Shown: positions 24,200 to 36,213, counted from the first letter of the stretch. The stretch: DNA of 64,000 bases from Deuterostichococcus epilithicus (GCA_033439295.1 JAVTLE010000015.1:1054001-1118000), one strand, 5' to 3'. The notes: generated from the letters alone by a model not told the origin. Made by a program: numbers and translations.

Positions 24200-24363
24200 A
24201 TGCTTACCTGTCCGGCCGTTCNNCCNGATCAAGNAGNGGTNGGGGNTAGAGTTTACTGCTCGCCTTGCACTCTGCTNNCGGTCGCTCTATGGTCGTAGCA
24301 AGTCTGCGTTCCGACGGAATAATTTATGGTAGGCTGAGGCTTGCGCATGCGCATCCTCGGCAC
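24200..24363 (+). ncRNA. U1 spliceosomal snRNA with variant 5' end
   Basis: U1 RNA recognises 5' splice sites. The 5' end reads ATGCTTACCTG; the near-universal form is ATACTTACCTG, so position 3 is G. Landmarks follow in order: the U1-70K loop GATCAAGNAG (24227-24236), the U1A loop TTGCACT (24265-24271), a Sm site AATAATTTATGG (24318-24329) close to the plant form, and a terminal hairpin GCTGAGG (24333-24339) with CCTCGGC (24355-24361). Length about 164 nt matches U1. Several Ns (24222-24278) hide part of stems I and II. The region has no coding potential. Confidence in U1 identity is high; whether this copy is the main expressed one is unknown. Confidence 0.88.
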
Positions 24364-25193
24364 CCCCTCACCCCCCCCGCCCCCCTCCCCCACCCACACC
24401 ACCCCATCCCAACAAACGGTATACGGACTCGCAAGTCAGCAAAGCTTATTGCCGCGGCTCTTTGTCAAACCACCTTTACCTATTGCTGCTGCAAGGTTTG
24501 CTGCATGCTGCAAAAGCGGCTGTGGCAGCGGCCAGTGCCGCCANCGCAGCCAGCTCACAGTTTAATCCGCCAACATCAGCGTCGTCCCCGCACAATCCCC
24601 ACTGCTGCCCCCCCCCAACACACACACACACAGCGGCTGCCGTAGCGGCGCCGACTCTGACGTGCTCTTGGCATCACCATCAGAGCCTACAGCACGCCCT
24701 GAGGTGTGTGGCAAGAGACAAATTCTGACAACAGGTGAAAAACTGTTCTCGTGAGCCAGCCCGGTCTCGCCACTGATCGGTTGTGCGATGCTGGTGCATT
24801 GGCGGGCTTCCTCGGCGGCCGGCGGAGAGGCATTCTGCCCATAAGAGAGGCATCTCATCAGTCCGTACAATGCTTACTCTCTCTTCTTCTCACAGCACCG
24901 ACACGTTTTGCTGGTGCACGCAAAGGAAGGGGTCCCACGTGGGTTGAAGAGATGAGGGGTGGCGTCCTGGCAGCAGTTCGCTGTCCATCTGGACTACTAC
25001 AATTAGGTGTGCCACAACCCACATACAGCTCGAATCCATGTCATCTTGCGCTGCCAACATCTACCTGGAATCACATAGATGCGGCATAAACAAACCCACA
25101 CAACCGTTGACCACCAGCCTCCTCCCTGCTTCGGCTGGCGGTGGCCATTCACCCCCTCCGCCGTCGAATGGTTTCCCCCAAACCGTGTCACCC
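24364..25193. other. intergenic, C-rich and low-complexity sequence
   Basis: Starts with long C runs right after U1, then an Ala-biased stretch and a short CA repeat near 24620. A short plus-strand frame at 24645-24710 (SGADSDVLLASPSEP) ends at a GTGTGT donor but has no partner exons. This region lies just downstream of the convergent DDB1 stop. Confidence 0.3.
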
Positions 25194-28100
25194 TCAATGC
25201 AACCGGGCGAGCTCCTCCACCGCCTTGGACAGCTCCTCCACCGTTGTGTCGCCGCCCATGGCGGCCGCCACGGCGGCCATAGCGTCCGGCCGCAGGTCCA
25301 GGAACTGTGGCAAGAGCAACATGGGTGGGCAGTCATTGCGCGCATTCAATCGCATGCCAGACATGACTTAGAAGTGTGAAAACGACATCGCAAACACAGT
25401 CCTGTAGCCGGAGCCGCCTGGCTCATGATGCCCTGAAACCCGAATGCACAATGCAGCTCCCGCAGGCACAACATCGATCAGGTGGTCGAATTAGGCACCT
25501 GCTCGATCAGGTCGCCGTCCACAAAGCCCTTGGCCTCGTTGGTGGTGCGCTCGGACCGGAATGCGCGCCACTCCGCATGGTCGAAGCCGCCAACGCCCTT
25601 GATCACGCCCCGCAGCGCCGTCTGAAGCAAAGGGAAGCAAGACGCTCAGGGCTTAACCGCCACATGCAGACACTACAGCGGCACGCCACTCCGCGTGGTC
25701 GAAGCCAGTGATGCCGTTCGATCACGCCCCGCAGCGCGGTGTGCGGCTGGGGAGGCAGTGACTTGCTGACCCACTTGAACTGAGAAGTGGTAACCATGAT
25801 CTTAGCACGTTTGCTCAGTGGTTGCTGCGCCCCCGGCTTGATGACACTGTCAGCATGTCATCAACCCGCAGCCAGCGTGTAGGCATAAAAAACCACGCTG
25901 AGCCGCTGCTGGACGTGAGCGAGCACCGGGGACTGGAGCGCGCCTGGAGCCGGGTGAGAAATTCAAACTGGTGGCGCGGCAGCGAGGCGACGAGGCCGAT
26001 GACGCCGGAGATTGTGCCGAAGAGCTGCGTGGGAATTGCGGCTGCCTCGCTGTCGGGCAGCTTCATGACCAGGCTGCCAGCGCGGAAGCGGTTCACGAAT
26101 TCGCCCACGTGATACTCGCCCACCACCTGCGCACGCAGCCCAGAGCCGTGTTTGGAGTTCAAGGTGGGGCTTCACACATTCAAAAAGTATTGCGGGCCAC
26201 AGGGTGTGGTGCTTGCCTGCTACCTGCGCGCGCAGCCCAGAGCCAGCAGCTGAGCACACACGGTCGTCAGACAGCCGTGTCCCCAGGCGAGGACGGCTGA
26301 GGGTAAGACCTGTCCCAACGCCACGTCCATACCGAGAGCTGGTCTCCAAAGCGATTACCGTGGCCGCAGCCGCAGACGACCTGAATGGCGCCCATGACTA
26401 GGAGGGTGTTCCGAAAGGGGGGTTTTCCAGCAGGCGGGGCGTACAGATGAGTCACCCTACCTCCAGGTGGTTGCGCTCCTCGTCGGCGGCGGCATCGCTG
26501 TTGCGCGCCAGCGCGTACATGTTGTAGCAGTTTTCGGCGGCTAGGTACGTGTCCTCGTCCAGAATGGTGGACGCCGTCACCCAGTTGGTGTTGTAGTCCC
26601 GCGCCCGCACCGCGATCGCGCCCTCCTCTGCCTTGTACGTCAGCAGCTGCAGGCTCTTCATCATGTCGCCTGCGCGCGGCAGAGGTAGGGGCGCTGTGAG
26701 CATGGGTTCTGTCATTCGAATTCGTCTGACCGCGAGGGAGGCTGCTCCGTACAGCAGCACCAGCAGGTGCCAGCAAAACCGACGAGGGGTCCTGCTGGCG
26801 CCACACCAGTCTTTCGCATGATGCCCCGCACCGCAGTAGTAGCAGCTGCACATCATACCAATCCATCACTGCTGCATGACACAAGCTTACAGTCACGCCT
26901 GCGAGTCTGTGACGCCAAATATGAAGAGCGGAAGGTGCGAACAGGCGATAGAAGTGACCCTGGCGGGCGCACCGACGAGGATGGAGTCGCCGCGGGTGTC
27001 GATGTTGAGCGCGCAAACGTGGCCAGAGTGGCCGCACTCCGCTGCCAGCTCCCTGGCACCGCCCTCGCGCTGGCTCCAGCTGTACAGCTGCACCCGGTTG
27101 TTGATGCCCGCCAGCAGCTTGCCCTGTGTGTGTACGGCACGTGGGCGCTAAAGGCGGGTGCCACATCGATGAGAACCTGGCCGGGCGCCGTTCAGTTTGG
27201 TTTTTGATGCCCGCCAGCACTGTTGCCAGGTGTTGGCCTGGCCCAGAATGGTTTGTGGGGTATGACATCCCTGCAGGCCTGATCCACTTTCTCGAGGAAG
27301 ACTGTGCACTCAGCATTGCAGGAGGCCCACCAGCCGCAGCGAGGCAGTGCCCCCAGCCTCCTGGCCGCAGGGCAGGGGTGAAGAAGCAGGGCAATGAACG
27401 CAGCCAAACTAAACACGGCAGTGGATGTGCGTGATGATAGTGCAGGTCCTCAACGAGGCACCTGGAAGATGTTGAGGTTGTACACACAGCCCCGCGTTTC
27501 CTTTTCACTGATGAGCGACAGCTTGCCCTCCCGCGCCTGCAATGCAGCCCGAGGCAATGTCTCTTGACGCCATGCATGACACAAGGCATGACCAGCGCAA
27601 GCACAGCGGATTCGAACAAGCACTCCAGGCAACGCGCGGCGTCGTGCAGCGTCGCATGGCGTCGTGCAGCGTGTGAATCCGTCAGATTGGTCCTGCCGCG
27701 GCCGGACCACTGAAACGACTCACAACACCATGAACACCCCCCAGACATGCCCTGGATGCCCTGAACGAGCAGTGCACACACCTGCAGCACCAAACATGCG
27801 ACACGTGAATGTGAAAGCCCGACCATGTTTCGGGTGAGACCCAAAGACTGAAATCAAGTGCTGGAGAGGCTTGAAAGGGGTGCCAACGCGCCTGCAGCAC
27901 CAGGATGCGGCCCTTGGTGGGCTCCGGCTCCTCGGGGTAGGCATATGCGGTGCCCGCAATGAAGTACACCGTCGGGTCGTCCGCAAAGCTGCCGCTGATA
28001 AGGCTCCAGCACTGCGCCGGTTGCACGTGCACCTCGTCAGGGCATGCGCTCATAATGGTTCGTGCCCCGCCCTCGGCAGGCTGGCAGAGTTCGCTGCGCC

Positions 28101-28930
28101 TCCACAGCATGAAGCAGCAATTCGCCATGCGTCAAGCATGCGCTGGTCACAGCGCCATGCAGCCTGCGCCGTCTTGTCACGGCTACATGTTTGGCAAATT
28201 GCATAGTATCCTGATAACGATGCCGCATGATATGTTTCGGCTTCAGATCGACAGGCAAACGTGTCGCACCCACTCGGCGGCGTCCAGCTCGAAGCGGTCT
28301 GTGGTTTCGAACGTCTGATCGTCCACAAGCCGCACCTGTGACCAGCGAATCAGCAAGGTCAACCTGGGCATGCGCAGGCTGCTACTGACATCGACAGAAC
28401 AGATGGGCACCGAGCATGCAAGCGCAGATCAAATCCATACATCGTCCAGCATTGCAGAGCAGTTAGCCTGCATTGGCAAGCAGGATGTGTGCCTGTGCAG
28501 CAGCCCGCCACGACAACGATCACGATGCACAAGTCTTGTTTGTGGCAGTGGAAATGTGCCGAGGTATGCAACAAGCGCAAGCCTGAGCACAGTAGCTGGG
28601 CAGCCTCTCAGTGTGCGAGGCGCTGCGGCAGCGGCGTCTGGTACCAGCACGTGGCCTTGTATCTACTGGAATGACAGCGCACTGCGCAAGACCGCTGCGT
28701 GTGCGGCCAAACACCACAAAATGTAACATCTGAAGCAACGCACCGCGCAAGACTGGGTGTCCGGCACGGAATAGTCCACCGCCTCCACGGCGACGGCAAA
28801 CAAGCGCGACGATTCCTGGTGCGCGATGCGCCGCGCCTGCTCCCCCATCGGCACCGTGCGGATGTGCAGCTTCTGGATCTCGTCGATTGTACCTGCGAAG
28901 GTGCAAAGACACCGGTCTTGATGAGGGTAG

Positions 28931-28992
<62 letters not shown>

Positions 28993-31900
28993 CTCCTGCA
29001 CTGCCGAGCTCCAGCGCGGACAGCCCTCCAATGCAGCTCCCTGGGTCACGACGGGGCGGCCGCGCGGCTTCAAGGCAAAAGCGCAGTGGTCAGACGTGTG
29101 GGGGCTACATCAGGCCACATGCGAAACAGCGGCATTTGCGGGCTGTTCGATCCAAAGAGGCGCACCAATCGTCATGGAGCCCTCTTTCGCGATGGCCAGG
29201 CTGTCCGGGAAGCTGGACGAGTTGAAGGATGTCATGAAGTTCACCTGAGCGCGCATCGCATGACAATCTTGATTCTGTAAGAGGGTCTCACAACATTTCA
29301 GTCTTGATACAAGACTGTTACTGACTGCTTTTTCAATAGCTTCAGGTTCCAACACCAGGAGTCTCCTCGGAGAACACACTACAAGCCCCTGGTATACACG
29401 GGTGCAGGCGCCCCGGCTGAGGCGAGCCGCTTTTGCGGGGAGTTTCCCAACACACACCGCGTCTTCGTTGACGTTGGAGTACAGCAGCTTCTTGTTGGCG
29501 GAGTAGATGACGGTTGGGCGGTCAGAGGCAGCAAACACGTGCCGCGCGCCGCCGGAGCGGAAGGAGCGCAGCGTGATGGGCTTCGTACCCAGGGACACCC
29601 GCTTTCGCTCGCTCAGCGCGCCTGCGCAGGGCAGCACCAGCGGTCAAGGCCCTCAGCCAGCAACCCGAGCCCGCGCCTGCGCGCTGTGGGTGGGCAAGGC
29701 AGTGTGGCACATTGCCCAGCCATCTCAGCCGTCAAGGTAGTCCTGGCAGGGGTCGGGGAGGAGCTGCTGATGTGCGTCTGTTGCGATGCGGAGGGTGTGA
29801 ACAGCAACTCAGTCTGGGACGCTGCGGACTTCGACGAAACGAAGCCAGCGCAATGCTGCTTTCTGGTGGTCCCGAATGGGCGATGCATAAATGAACAGCA
29901 GTTGCGCTGCCTGCACTCTTGGTTCGTCTCAAGCACCCAACCTGGAAGCAGAATGCCTCGAGTAACAACCGCCCCCAGTGCTCGCGCCGGGCCCATTCCC
30001 AAAGTGGGCGATCGGCGGTTCAGATCTGACGATATGGATATTCCACCTGTGGTGGGGTCCAGCCGGAAGTTGTACAACACGCCGTCGCCGAGAGCGCACA
30101 GGAGGTGGGGCCCCGCCTCAAAGTCTGCTATGAGCACTGAGCGCGGGATGACCTCGCCGCCCAGGTCCTCGCTCGCGACCACCGCCAGCTCCGGGAGCCT
30201 GCACATAGGTTTGCATGGATATCCATCATCGGTTCGCACCCTGCATGGCACCCCAGCCACGAGGTCGGGGACTGGCCCCTCCTGACTGGGATCAGGAGGG
30301 TGAAGGGTAAGTTGCTGAGTTTCCCCTTCACCCTCCTGATCCCAGTCAGCCACCTCGCACATCCTGTCCTCCTGACAGACTCGAGTCAGGGCCACATGGA
30401 GCATCAGATAGACAGACAGTCTGCCTGCTGGCACAGGCTATTTATGGGATGGGCATCTGCGCAGCCGGCAGGCGGCCACACCTGTAGGTGCGCAATCCCA
30501 TGGCCCAGGTGCCCACAGCAGCAAATGTGGCGGCGTCTGACTCTTCGCCTGCACCGCACCACCTCCAGCACGCTGACTGTTCAGCGACATATCAAGTTGC
30601 AACAGGGTGCAGAGGCTGCAAAACTTCCTACACAGCTGGCGGCTGGTATGGTGTCGCCAGCACCATGTATTGGCCCAGCAAGCAGGTCTGCAGGGCAGAA
30701 AAGCCCAAAACCCAACGAGTACAGCACGAGGCTCAGGGAGCACACCGAGGGGCGTGATGTCCAGGCAGGCGATCTCGGAATCCAACTTAATGTGTGCCGT
30801 TTCAACCGCTTTGCCGTCCGCCAGCGACAGCGCCACCAGGTCTCCGTCCCCGACTGCCAGCAGCGCCTGCGGAGCAGGACAAAACGGCAACTTGTTGATA
30901 CACCGGCCATCACCTCGCAAACGTTCCGACAGCTGAGGTGCCGTCTGCCAGGGAGTGAAGCCCGAGTGCATCACGACAGGCCAGGCCCTCACAACCTCGA
31001 GGGTCAACACAGGCCTTGCAGGCTGGGTGCGTGCTGTGAAGGTCGGGCAGCTGCGGTGTCTGCTGGCATCGGAGCACTTGCAATCTGGGTCACGGAGCGC
31101 GGCTCGCCTGCGTCGGCGAGGCAGCAGCGACATTGATGGTCAAACCATCAGGGGGCCGCCACTCCTGCGTCATCTGCCGCGTACTCGCGTTGATGAGCCG
31201 CAGCGACGCCCGGGTGATCTGCACGATCTGGTCCGCCGCGGTGTTGCCGCAATACAGCGTCTGCACAGGGACAGACACACAAGGTTTCAACTCGGCAGGT
31301 GTTTGAAAGTGCGTGACACCTGACGTGCAGAAGTCTGGCCGAGGCGGGTCGCGGCTGTGGCGCAGCGCAGCCTCTGCTGCGCCACAGCAGAGAACAGGGA
31401 CCCTGCCGCGGCCCTCGAGGGCTCGCATGACATGGCCATGTGCGGTCAACACCAAAAGAAAGGTAAATTTAATTTTAGTGGCACCGACCAGCAGCAGCAG
31501 CAGCAGCAGCAAGAAGTATTGACTGTCGCAAACCTGCGCGTCGGCGCTGAAGCCGGGCAGCTCCGCCTCGTCCAGCTCGTCGTCGGGCGTGATGGCCAGC
31601 ACCCGCGTCTCCCCCACGAAAGTCAACACCAGGTAGGTGTCGTAGGCATCCACGCTGGACGCCTTGAGGCTCCAGATGCCCTTGATGCCTGTGCAGGGTT
31701 GGCATGGAGGCCTGCGATCGATGACTGGTGCACGGCGCAGCGCATTCCGCCGGCCATGAACCACAGTTCAAGCACACGGCAAGGAGCACGATGTCCGCAG
31801 CATTTTCCACTGCTCCGGATGACAGGCAGGCATGCGGGGCGCACCAGGGAGCTCGACGGTCGCCTGCTCGATCATGCCAATGCCGTTGCGCACGATGCGC

Positions 31901-34900
31901 AGCGAGCTGGCGTCGCCGCTGCCAGAGCAGGTGACCACCTGTGCGGAGGGCACCGCGCAACAGTCGGTGTCGACGATGTCTACCCCGCAAGCGTGGGGGT
32001 GGGTGCACATGCAGGTGGGGCAGCTGCACAGCCCCGTGTGCGAGGTCGGACGGCGCTGCAACCGACTGGATTAACAAACAAACCGACAGGGCGTTGGGGG
32101 CCTGCTTTTCCGTTCAAAGCCCTGACCCTCAACCCCGGTTCACCTGGCCCTGGCCCTGGCGTTCCAGGTCGACGACGGCGAAGTCGATGACGGGGCCCAG
32201 GCTGGTGTAGCTGTCCAGTACCTCCAGGAAGCTGGGCGGGCCTGCTGACGGGCCTTGGCCCTCGCCGCTGACGGGCGTTGCGGAGAGCCGCACCAGCTGG
32301 CTGTCGCCACACCCAGAGCCCACATACCTGCAGGGTTTCAATGTAGTTTTGACTAAAATTCATAGAAGATTGATGGCAGAGTTTCAAAGCGTGTGCCGCC
32401 CGGATCGAGGGGCGCCTGGGCCGAGCGATCTGGGCAATTGCCTGAGGATGCCATTCCAGTTTTTGACCTCAGCAGTAGGCTGCTTGAGACTTGCAGGCAC
32501 ATCCTTTCGGCACAAAGTCCCAGCCGAAATTTAGGGGCCCTCCCTCAGTCCCTCCCTCAATTGGACAGGCCTGACTTCTGGTGGTGAAGCCAGCGCAGCT
32601 CAGCAGCGTTGAATGTGACCCGATGCAGAGCGGGTCGCCAATAGCCCCTCTCGACACAATTCTGCCATTACCGAGTCCCCATCTCTCCAGACCGCATTGA
32701 CGGCGGCCGCATGCCAAGCGCCCTTGAGGCGCAGTGTGCAGCCAATCATGCAGCTCATGACCGCCCTTTTGTAGCTCATGACGCGATATGCAGCTGCAAT
32801 CATGTTGACAAGAGGCTACAACCCGGAGCCAGCACCTCACAGGACGCCGTAGTCCCCAAGGCGAGCGTGAATGGCCGCGAGGTGTAGCTAGCCACATCGA
32901 GATGGAGCTGCGTTTTCGTGGTGTTTGGTTCCAGCACCATTTCGACACGATCGGATGCACTCGGGTCATCCTCGCCGCCGTGCACGCTGGCCTACTAGGG
33001 GATAACGGCGCTGCGCGAGTAGTTACTGCCTTCCAATGCACAAGACCAGGTTGACACGGGAGCTGCGCCTCGGAGCCAGCCACACCGATTTACGTCAAGG
33101 GACTCACACAACGCCATTGTCCAGGTAGGACAGAGTGGAGGGCGGCGATGTCGAACCGAGCGCCTCCAGGCGCAGCCCGGTGACGCGGCCGCCGCCCGCG
33201 CCCAGCACCAGCAGCCACAGCCGCCCCGCGTAGTCGCCCAGCAGCCAGCGCGAGCCGTCCTCGTCTACCTTGCCGTACGCCTGCGGGCGGACGGCGCGGT
33301 GGGAATCGGGTCCAGGAGGTGAGCAGCGTGGCACGTGCCATGGCTGCAGTCATGCAGTGTGCCTACAGCAGGCGGGGCGCGGCGCGGAAATATGCGTCAG
33401 TGCAAACTAGAAGAATTTGGGTGGCATGCCGCGGCGGCCACTCAGCGCAGCGTCATGCGTACAGCTCTGCCAGGGCTGCGCGGGATGGTGCGCCCAAGAG
33501 CAGGACAGAGAAACAGGACGACCAGTCTCACCGAGACACGATATGGCCGACTCACTGTTATAATGGTTGGCTGGATGGGCGTGACCTTCGGCGGCCCCTG
33601 CTCGCTGAAGTAGGCGACCACGTTCTCGCCGACGACCACGGCGCCGCCGACGGGCGCAGGGATGGGGATTATCAGGTTGGCGCCGCCGTCCAGGTCCCGC
33701 TGCGACCACGGCCCATCGTGCAGCTCCTGCGCACCCCAGACAGTTTGTGGGCAAATTACGGCTGCTCAGTTTAAACACCCACAGAAATCGAGCCGGCCGC
33801 AACAGCTGACTCTGTGCGCGCACTTGGCGCGCTCCGTCAAACAGATACACGGGAAGATGATCATGTGCAAGGCATGCTGCAGCAGCGATCAGCCTATTTA
33901 CATTACGCTCATGTCGGACGCTGGAGGGGCAAACAATGCTGGGCTCATCTGGGAGCAAGCTGATAAGAGTCGATCATCTAGTCAGCATGGTCCAGCCATG
34001 CTGAGACCTGCACTGGTGCCACCAGGCAACAATGGTGGAGTTAGGGAATGGAGCCTGGGACCCACCTTCTCACGCAGCCCGACCTCATAGGTCTTGATGT
34101 GGCGCGCCCGCCGGGTGTCCTCGTACAGCACCGCCAGCGTGGGGCGGCCCTCACCCGCCGTGTGCAGAAACTTGAGGTCCACCACGCACTGCTCCTCCAG
34201 CCGGATGTTGTACGCCTCCAGCAGCTTGCCATGGTCGTTGATGGGAATGACCTGTCGTGACCGAGATTTGCAATGCTGTCGGGCTTGGTTTCAAATGATG
34301 TGAGGTCCGCCACACACTGCTCCTCCAGCAGGACGTTGTACGCGTCCAGCAGCTTGCAGGGTTTATCGGGATGGACGACCTGATTGTTGTCAGCTTATCG
34401 GCCTTAGCAGGTGGTAAGGCATCTCTGTCAGCTGCCCCGCCTCCCATGCATCACACTCCGCAGAGCATGCAATAATGAGCTCGCAACGGGGGTTCTTCCT
34501 TCCTGCATGCATAGCATAGCATGGCCATGCAGGCCTTCGCATGCTTCCTTGATGCGACAAGTGCAATCCCGCATGACACAGCAGTGACATGCACACCCGG
34601 CGTGTGGCGGCCGCTGAACTGTCCCGCGACTGTCCAGGCCAGCACAGGCTGGCAATCGCTTGCGAAGCAACACCTCCGGCCTCTGCCTCTGCCGCTGCCA
34701 ATTTCGATCAGTGCCGATGTTGACCACTGCCCGTCCCAGCTGCGACACATAGTCTCAACAGTTTGTGGGTCAAGCTCGACTGCCAGGAGGCGGCCGCCCC
34801 ACCTTGAATAGGCCGTCGTACAGGTGGAGGCCGATGAGGCGGCAGTGCGGGTCCACGATGCCCAGCTGGCCATCCTCGCAGGGCCGCCCCACCTTGTCCT

Positions 34901-35818
34901 CCACATTGCCATTGGCCCGAGTCACCAGCTCGCCTGCCGGCAAGGAACAGCGAGGATTCGAGCTACCGAAACCTTGAACTCTGCACTGCCTCGTGGGGCC
35001 TTGAAGACTTCGCACTGGAATGTCTGATGCGGCACGTGTGGATGCTGTGAGCATAGACGGGTGGCATCTTTGTTGTGTCCGTGGATGACACTCTCGTTAG
35101 CGGGGCTTGCATGCAGCCGCACCTTTCCAGGTGTCCCAGGCCAGGACGCAGAACATGTAGCGCTCGGTCGACAGGAAGATGAGGTCCTGGTCCTCGCCCT
35201 GAGTCAGCGAGGGCACTGTTTCACCGCGGCGCTGATCCTGCATCTTTCGCTTGGATGACGATTTGAACGATACAAACTGCCCCCCCTGCGCCACTGCAAA
35301 CGTGCGCATCGGGCGGCCAGGAGGCAAGCGATTCTTCGCACCGGCGGCCGGAATAGCTGCAGCGTGGCGATGCGACCGTAGATCGGCACATCTGCCACCC
35401 CCTGCAAAAGTGAAGCACCAGGCGGTCGATTCGCATGCGGTGCATATGCACAGCAGTGCGCCATGCAGTCCCAGAAGCGACTCCAAGAGCACATGCACTT
35501 GCGCTTGCATACCTTCAGGCCGTCGGCTGTGAGCGTCCAGATCTCCAGGCGCGTGCCTTTTCTACAATTTCCGGAAGCAAGTTGGAGGGTGCGCGCCAAT
35601 ACATGCAGTGCGCTGCTGTCATGTGTCACGCCGAGCCACACCATGCATTGATGTACCGGATACTTTCATACATGCTTCGATACGTCTCGTGCCACTCACG
35701 CGAGGATCAGGTTTAGGTCGGTGTTGCTCGTGAAGTTCCCGACTTCCGAGAATGTCACGACCGTCGGCTTGTTGGCCGTGACCACGTAGTTGAAGGCGCA
35801 GCCAGAAGCCGCCATCAT
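25194..35818 (-). CDS. DDB1: DNA damage-binding protein 1
   Basis: Adaptor of CUL4-RING ubiquitin ligases, in the nucleus, with roles in DNA repair, chromatin and light signalling in plants. Starts [20 protein letters not shown] at 35818; ends [15 protein letters not shown] and TGA at 25194. Over 20 exons cover all three beta-propellers. Landmarks: [18 protein letters not shown] (about 35355), [11 protein letters not shown] (34810), [13 protein letters not shown] (34080), [12 protein letters not shown] (32165), [13 protein letters not shown] (30765), [18 protein letters not shown] (30150), [13 protein letters not shown] (29550), [17 protein letters not shown] (28830), [18 protein letters not shown] (27965), [18 protein letters not shown] (26520), [19 protein letters not shown] (26025) and FVDGDLIEQ (25500). 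First two exons are 35700-35818 and 35513-35561. Introns are unusually long and rich in repeats, making the gene 10.6 kb. Divergent to the bS1-like gene with 395 bp between start codons. Confidence 0.96.
25684..25740 (-). pseudogene. decayed copy of a DDB1 exon start
   Basis: Intron sequence about 60-120 bp upstream (in transcription) of the penultimate DDB1 exon repeats that exon's beginning (real copy 25565-25621). It shares TALRGVI and the following bases with substitutions and a frame change. Treated as a tandem duplication that no longer codes. Confidence 0.75.
26221..26244 (-). pseudogene. duplicated 3' splice site in a DDB1 intron
   Basis: Repeats the acceptor region of the exon that starts [10 protein letters not shown] (real copy 26122-26147), including the GCAG and about 20 bp around it. 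Beyond the acceptor the copy drifts (VAGKHHT...). It could serve as an alternative acceptor. Confidence 0.65.
28931..28990. repeat. (CTG/CAG)20 microsatellite in a DDB1 intron
   Basis: Twenty perfect triplets. On the transcribed (minus) strand it reads (CAG)20 and ends about 33-40 bp before the true acceptor of the exon encoding [13 protein letters not shown], giving a run of AG dinucleotides near the 3' splice site. A shorter CAG run lies at 31487-31510 in another DDB1 intron. Confidence 0.9.
30282..30349. repeat. perfect 26-bp inverted repeat in a DDB1 intron
   Basis: Left arm 30282-30307 and right arm 30324-30349 are exact reverse complements, separated by 16 bp. It lies in the intron between the exon near 30485-30550 and that ending near 30200. 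Could fold as an RNA hairpin or be a foldback element remnant. Confidence 0.9.
34302..34382 (-). pseudogene. decayed copy of a DDB1 exon
   Basis: About 80 bp resembling the real exon start at 34174-34254 ([18 protein letters not shown]). The copy still reads [18 protein letters not shown] and keeps a CAG acceptor but has no GT donor at the matching place. It sits just upstream of the true exon in transcription order. Confidence 0.75.
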
Positions 35819-36213
35819 GCCGTCAGTTTCGCGATGTTGGGCCAACAATCACGCTTCACCTCAGGCGTGTGCTTTGAGTGATTGGTGAAGATTGAAATTT
35901 GGTCATGCTCACGAAACCTGCATATGCGTCACCATCGCCCCGCGCAATCGACCGAGGTAGCTGTCCGCAGGCTCGTCCTGAATGCAGTCTGTAGCTCGTG
36001 TGCAATCCTTTGTGCAGCGCCTTGCTGGCCAGGTTTTCAGCAGTGGCGCTGCATACGCCCCTTGACCAATTCGCAGGTCGCAGCTGGCCTGCCGCTTAGG
36101 GTGAAGTCATAGCTGCGCCGAAAGTGTTCCTAGACGCCGAAGTCAAACTCTCCTGCTGGGCCACCGCGCACATTCAGAGTGATCGGTCGCCGAACTCATC
36201 CGACCCTCGCACG
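35819..36213. promoter_or_regulatory. divergent promoter, DDB1 / bS1-like
   Basis: Only 395 bp separate the two start codons, so both promoters and 5' leaders must lie here. No TATA box was evident at a convincing place. Confidence 0.5.

Noticed and set aside
24639-25089. Plus-strand gene downstream of U1
   Set aside because: One short biased stretch ending at a GT donor, but no start, no partner exon and no family match.
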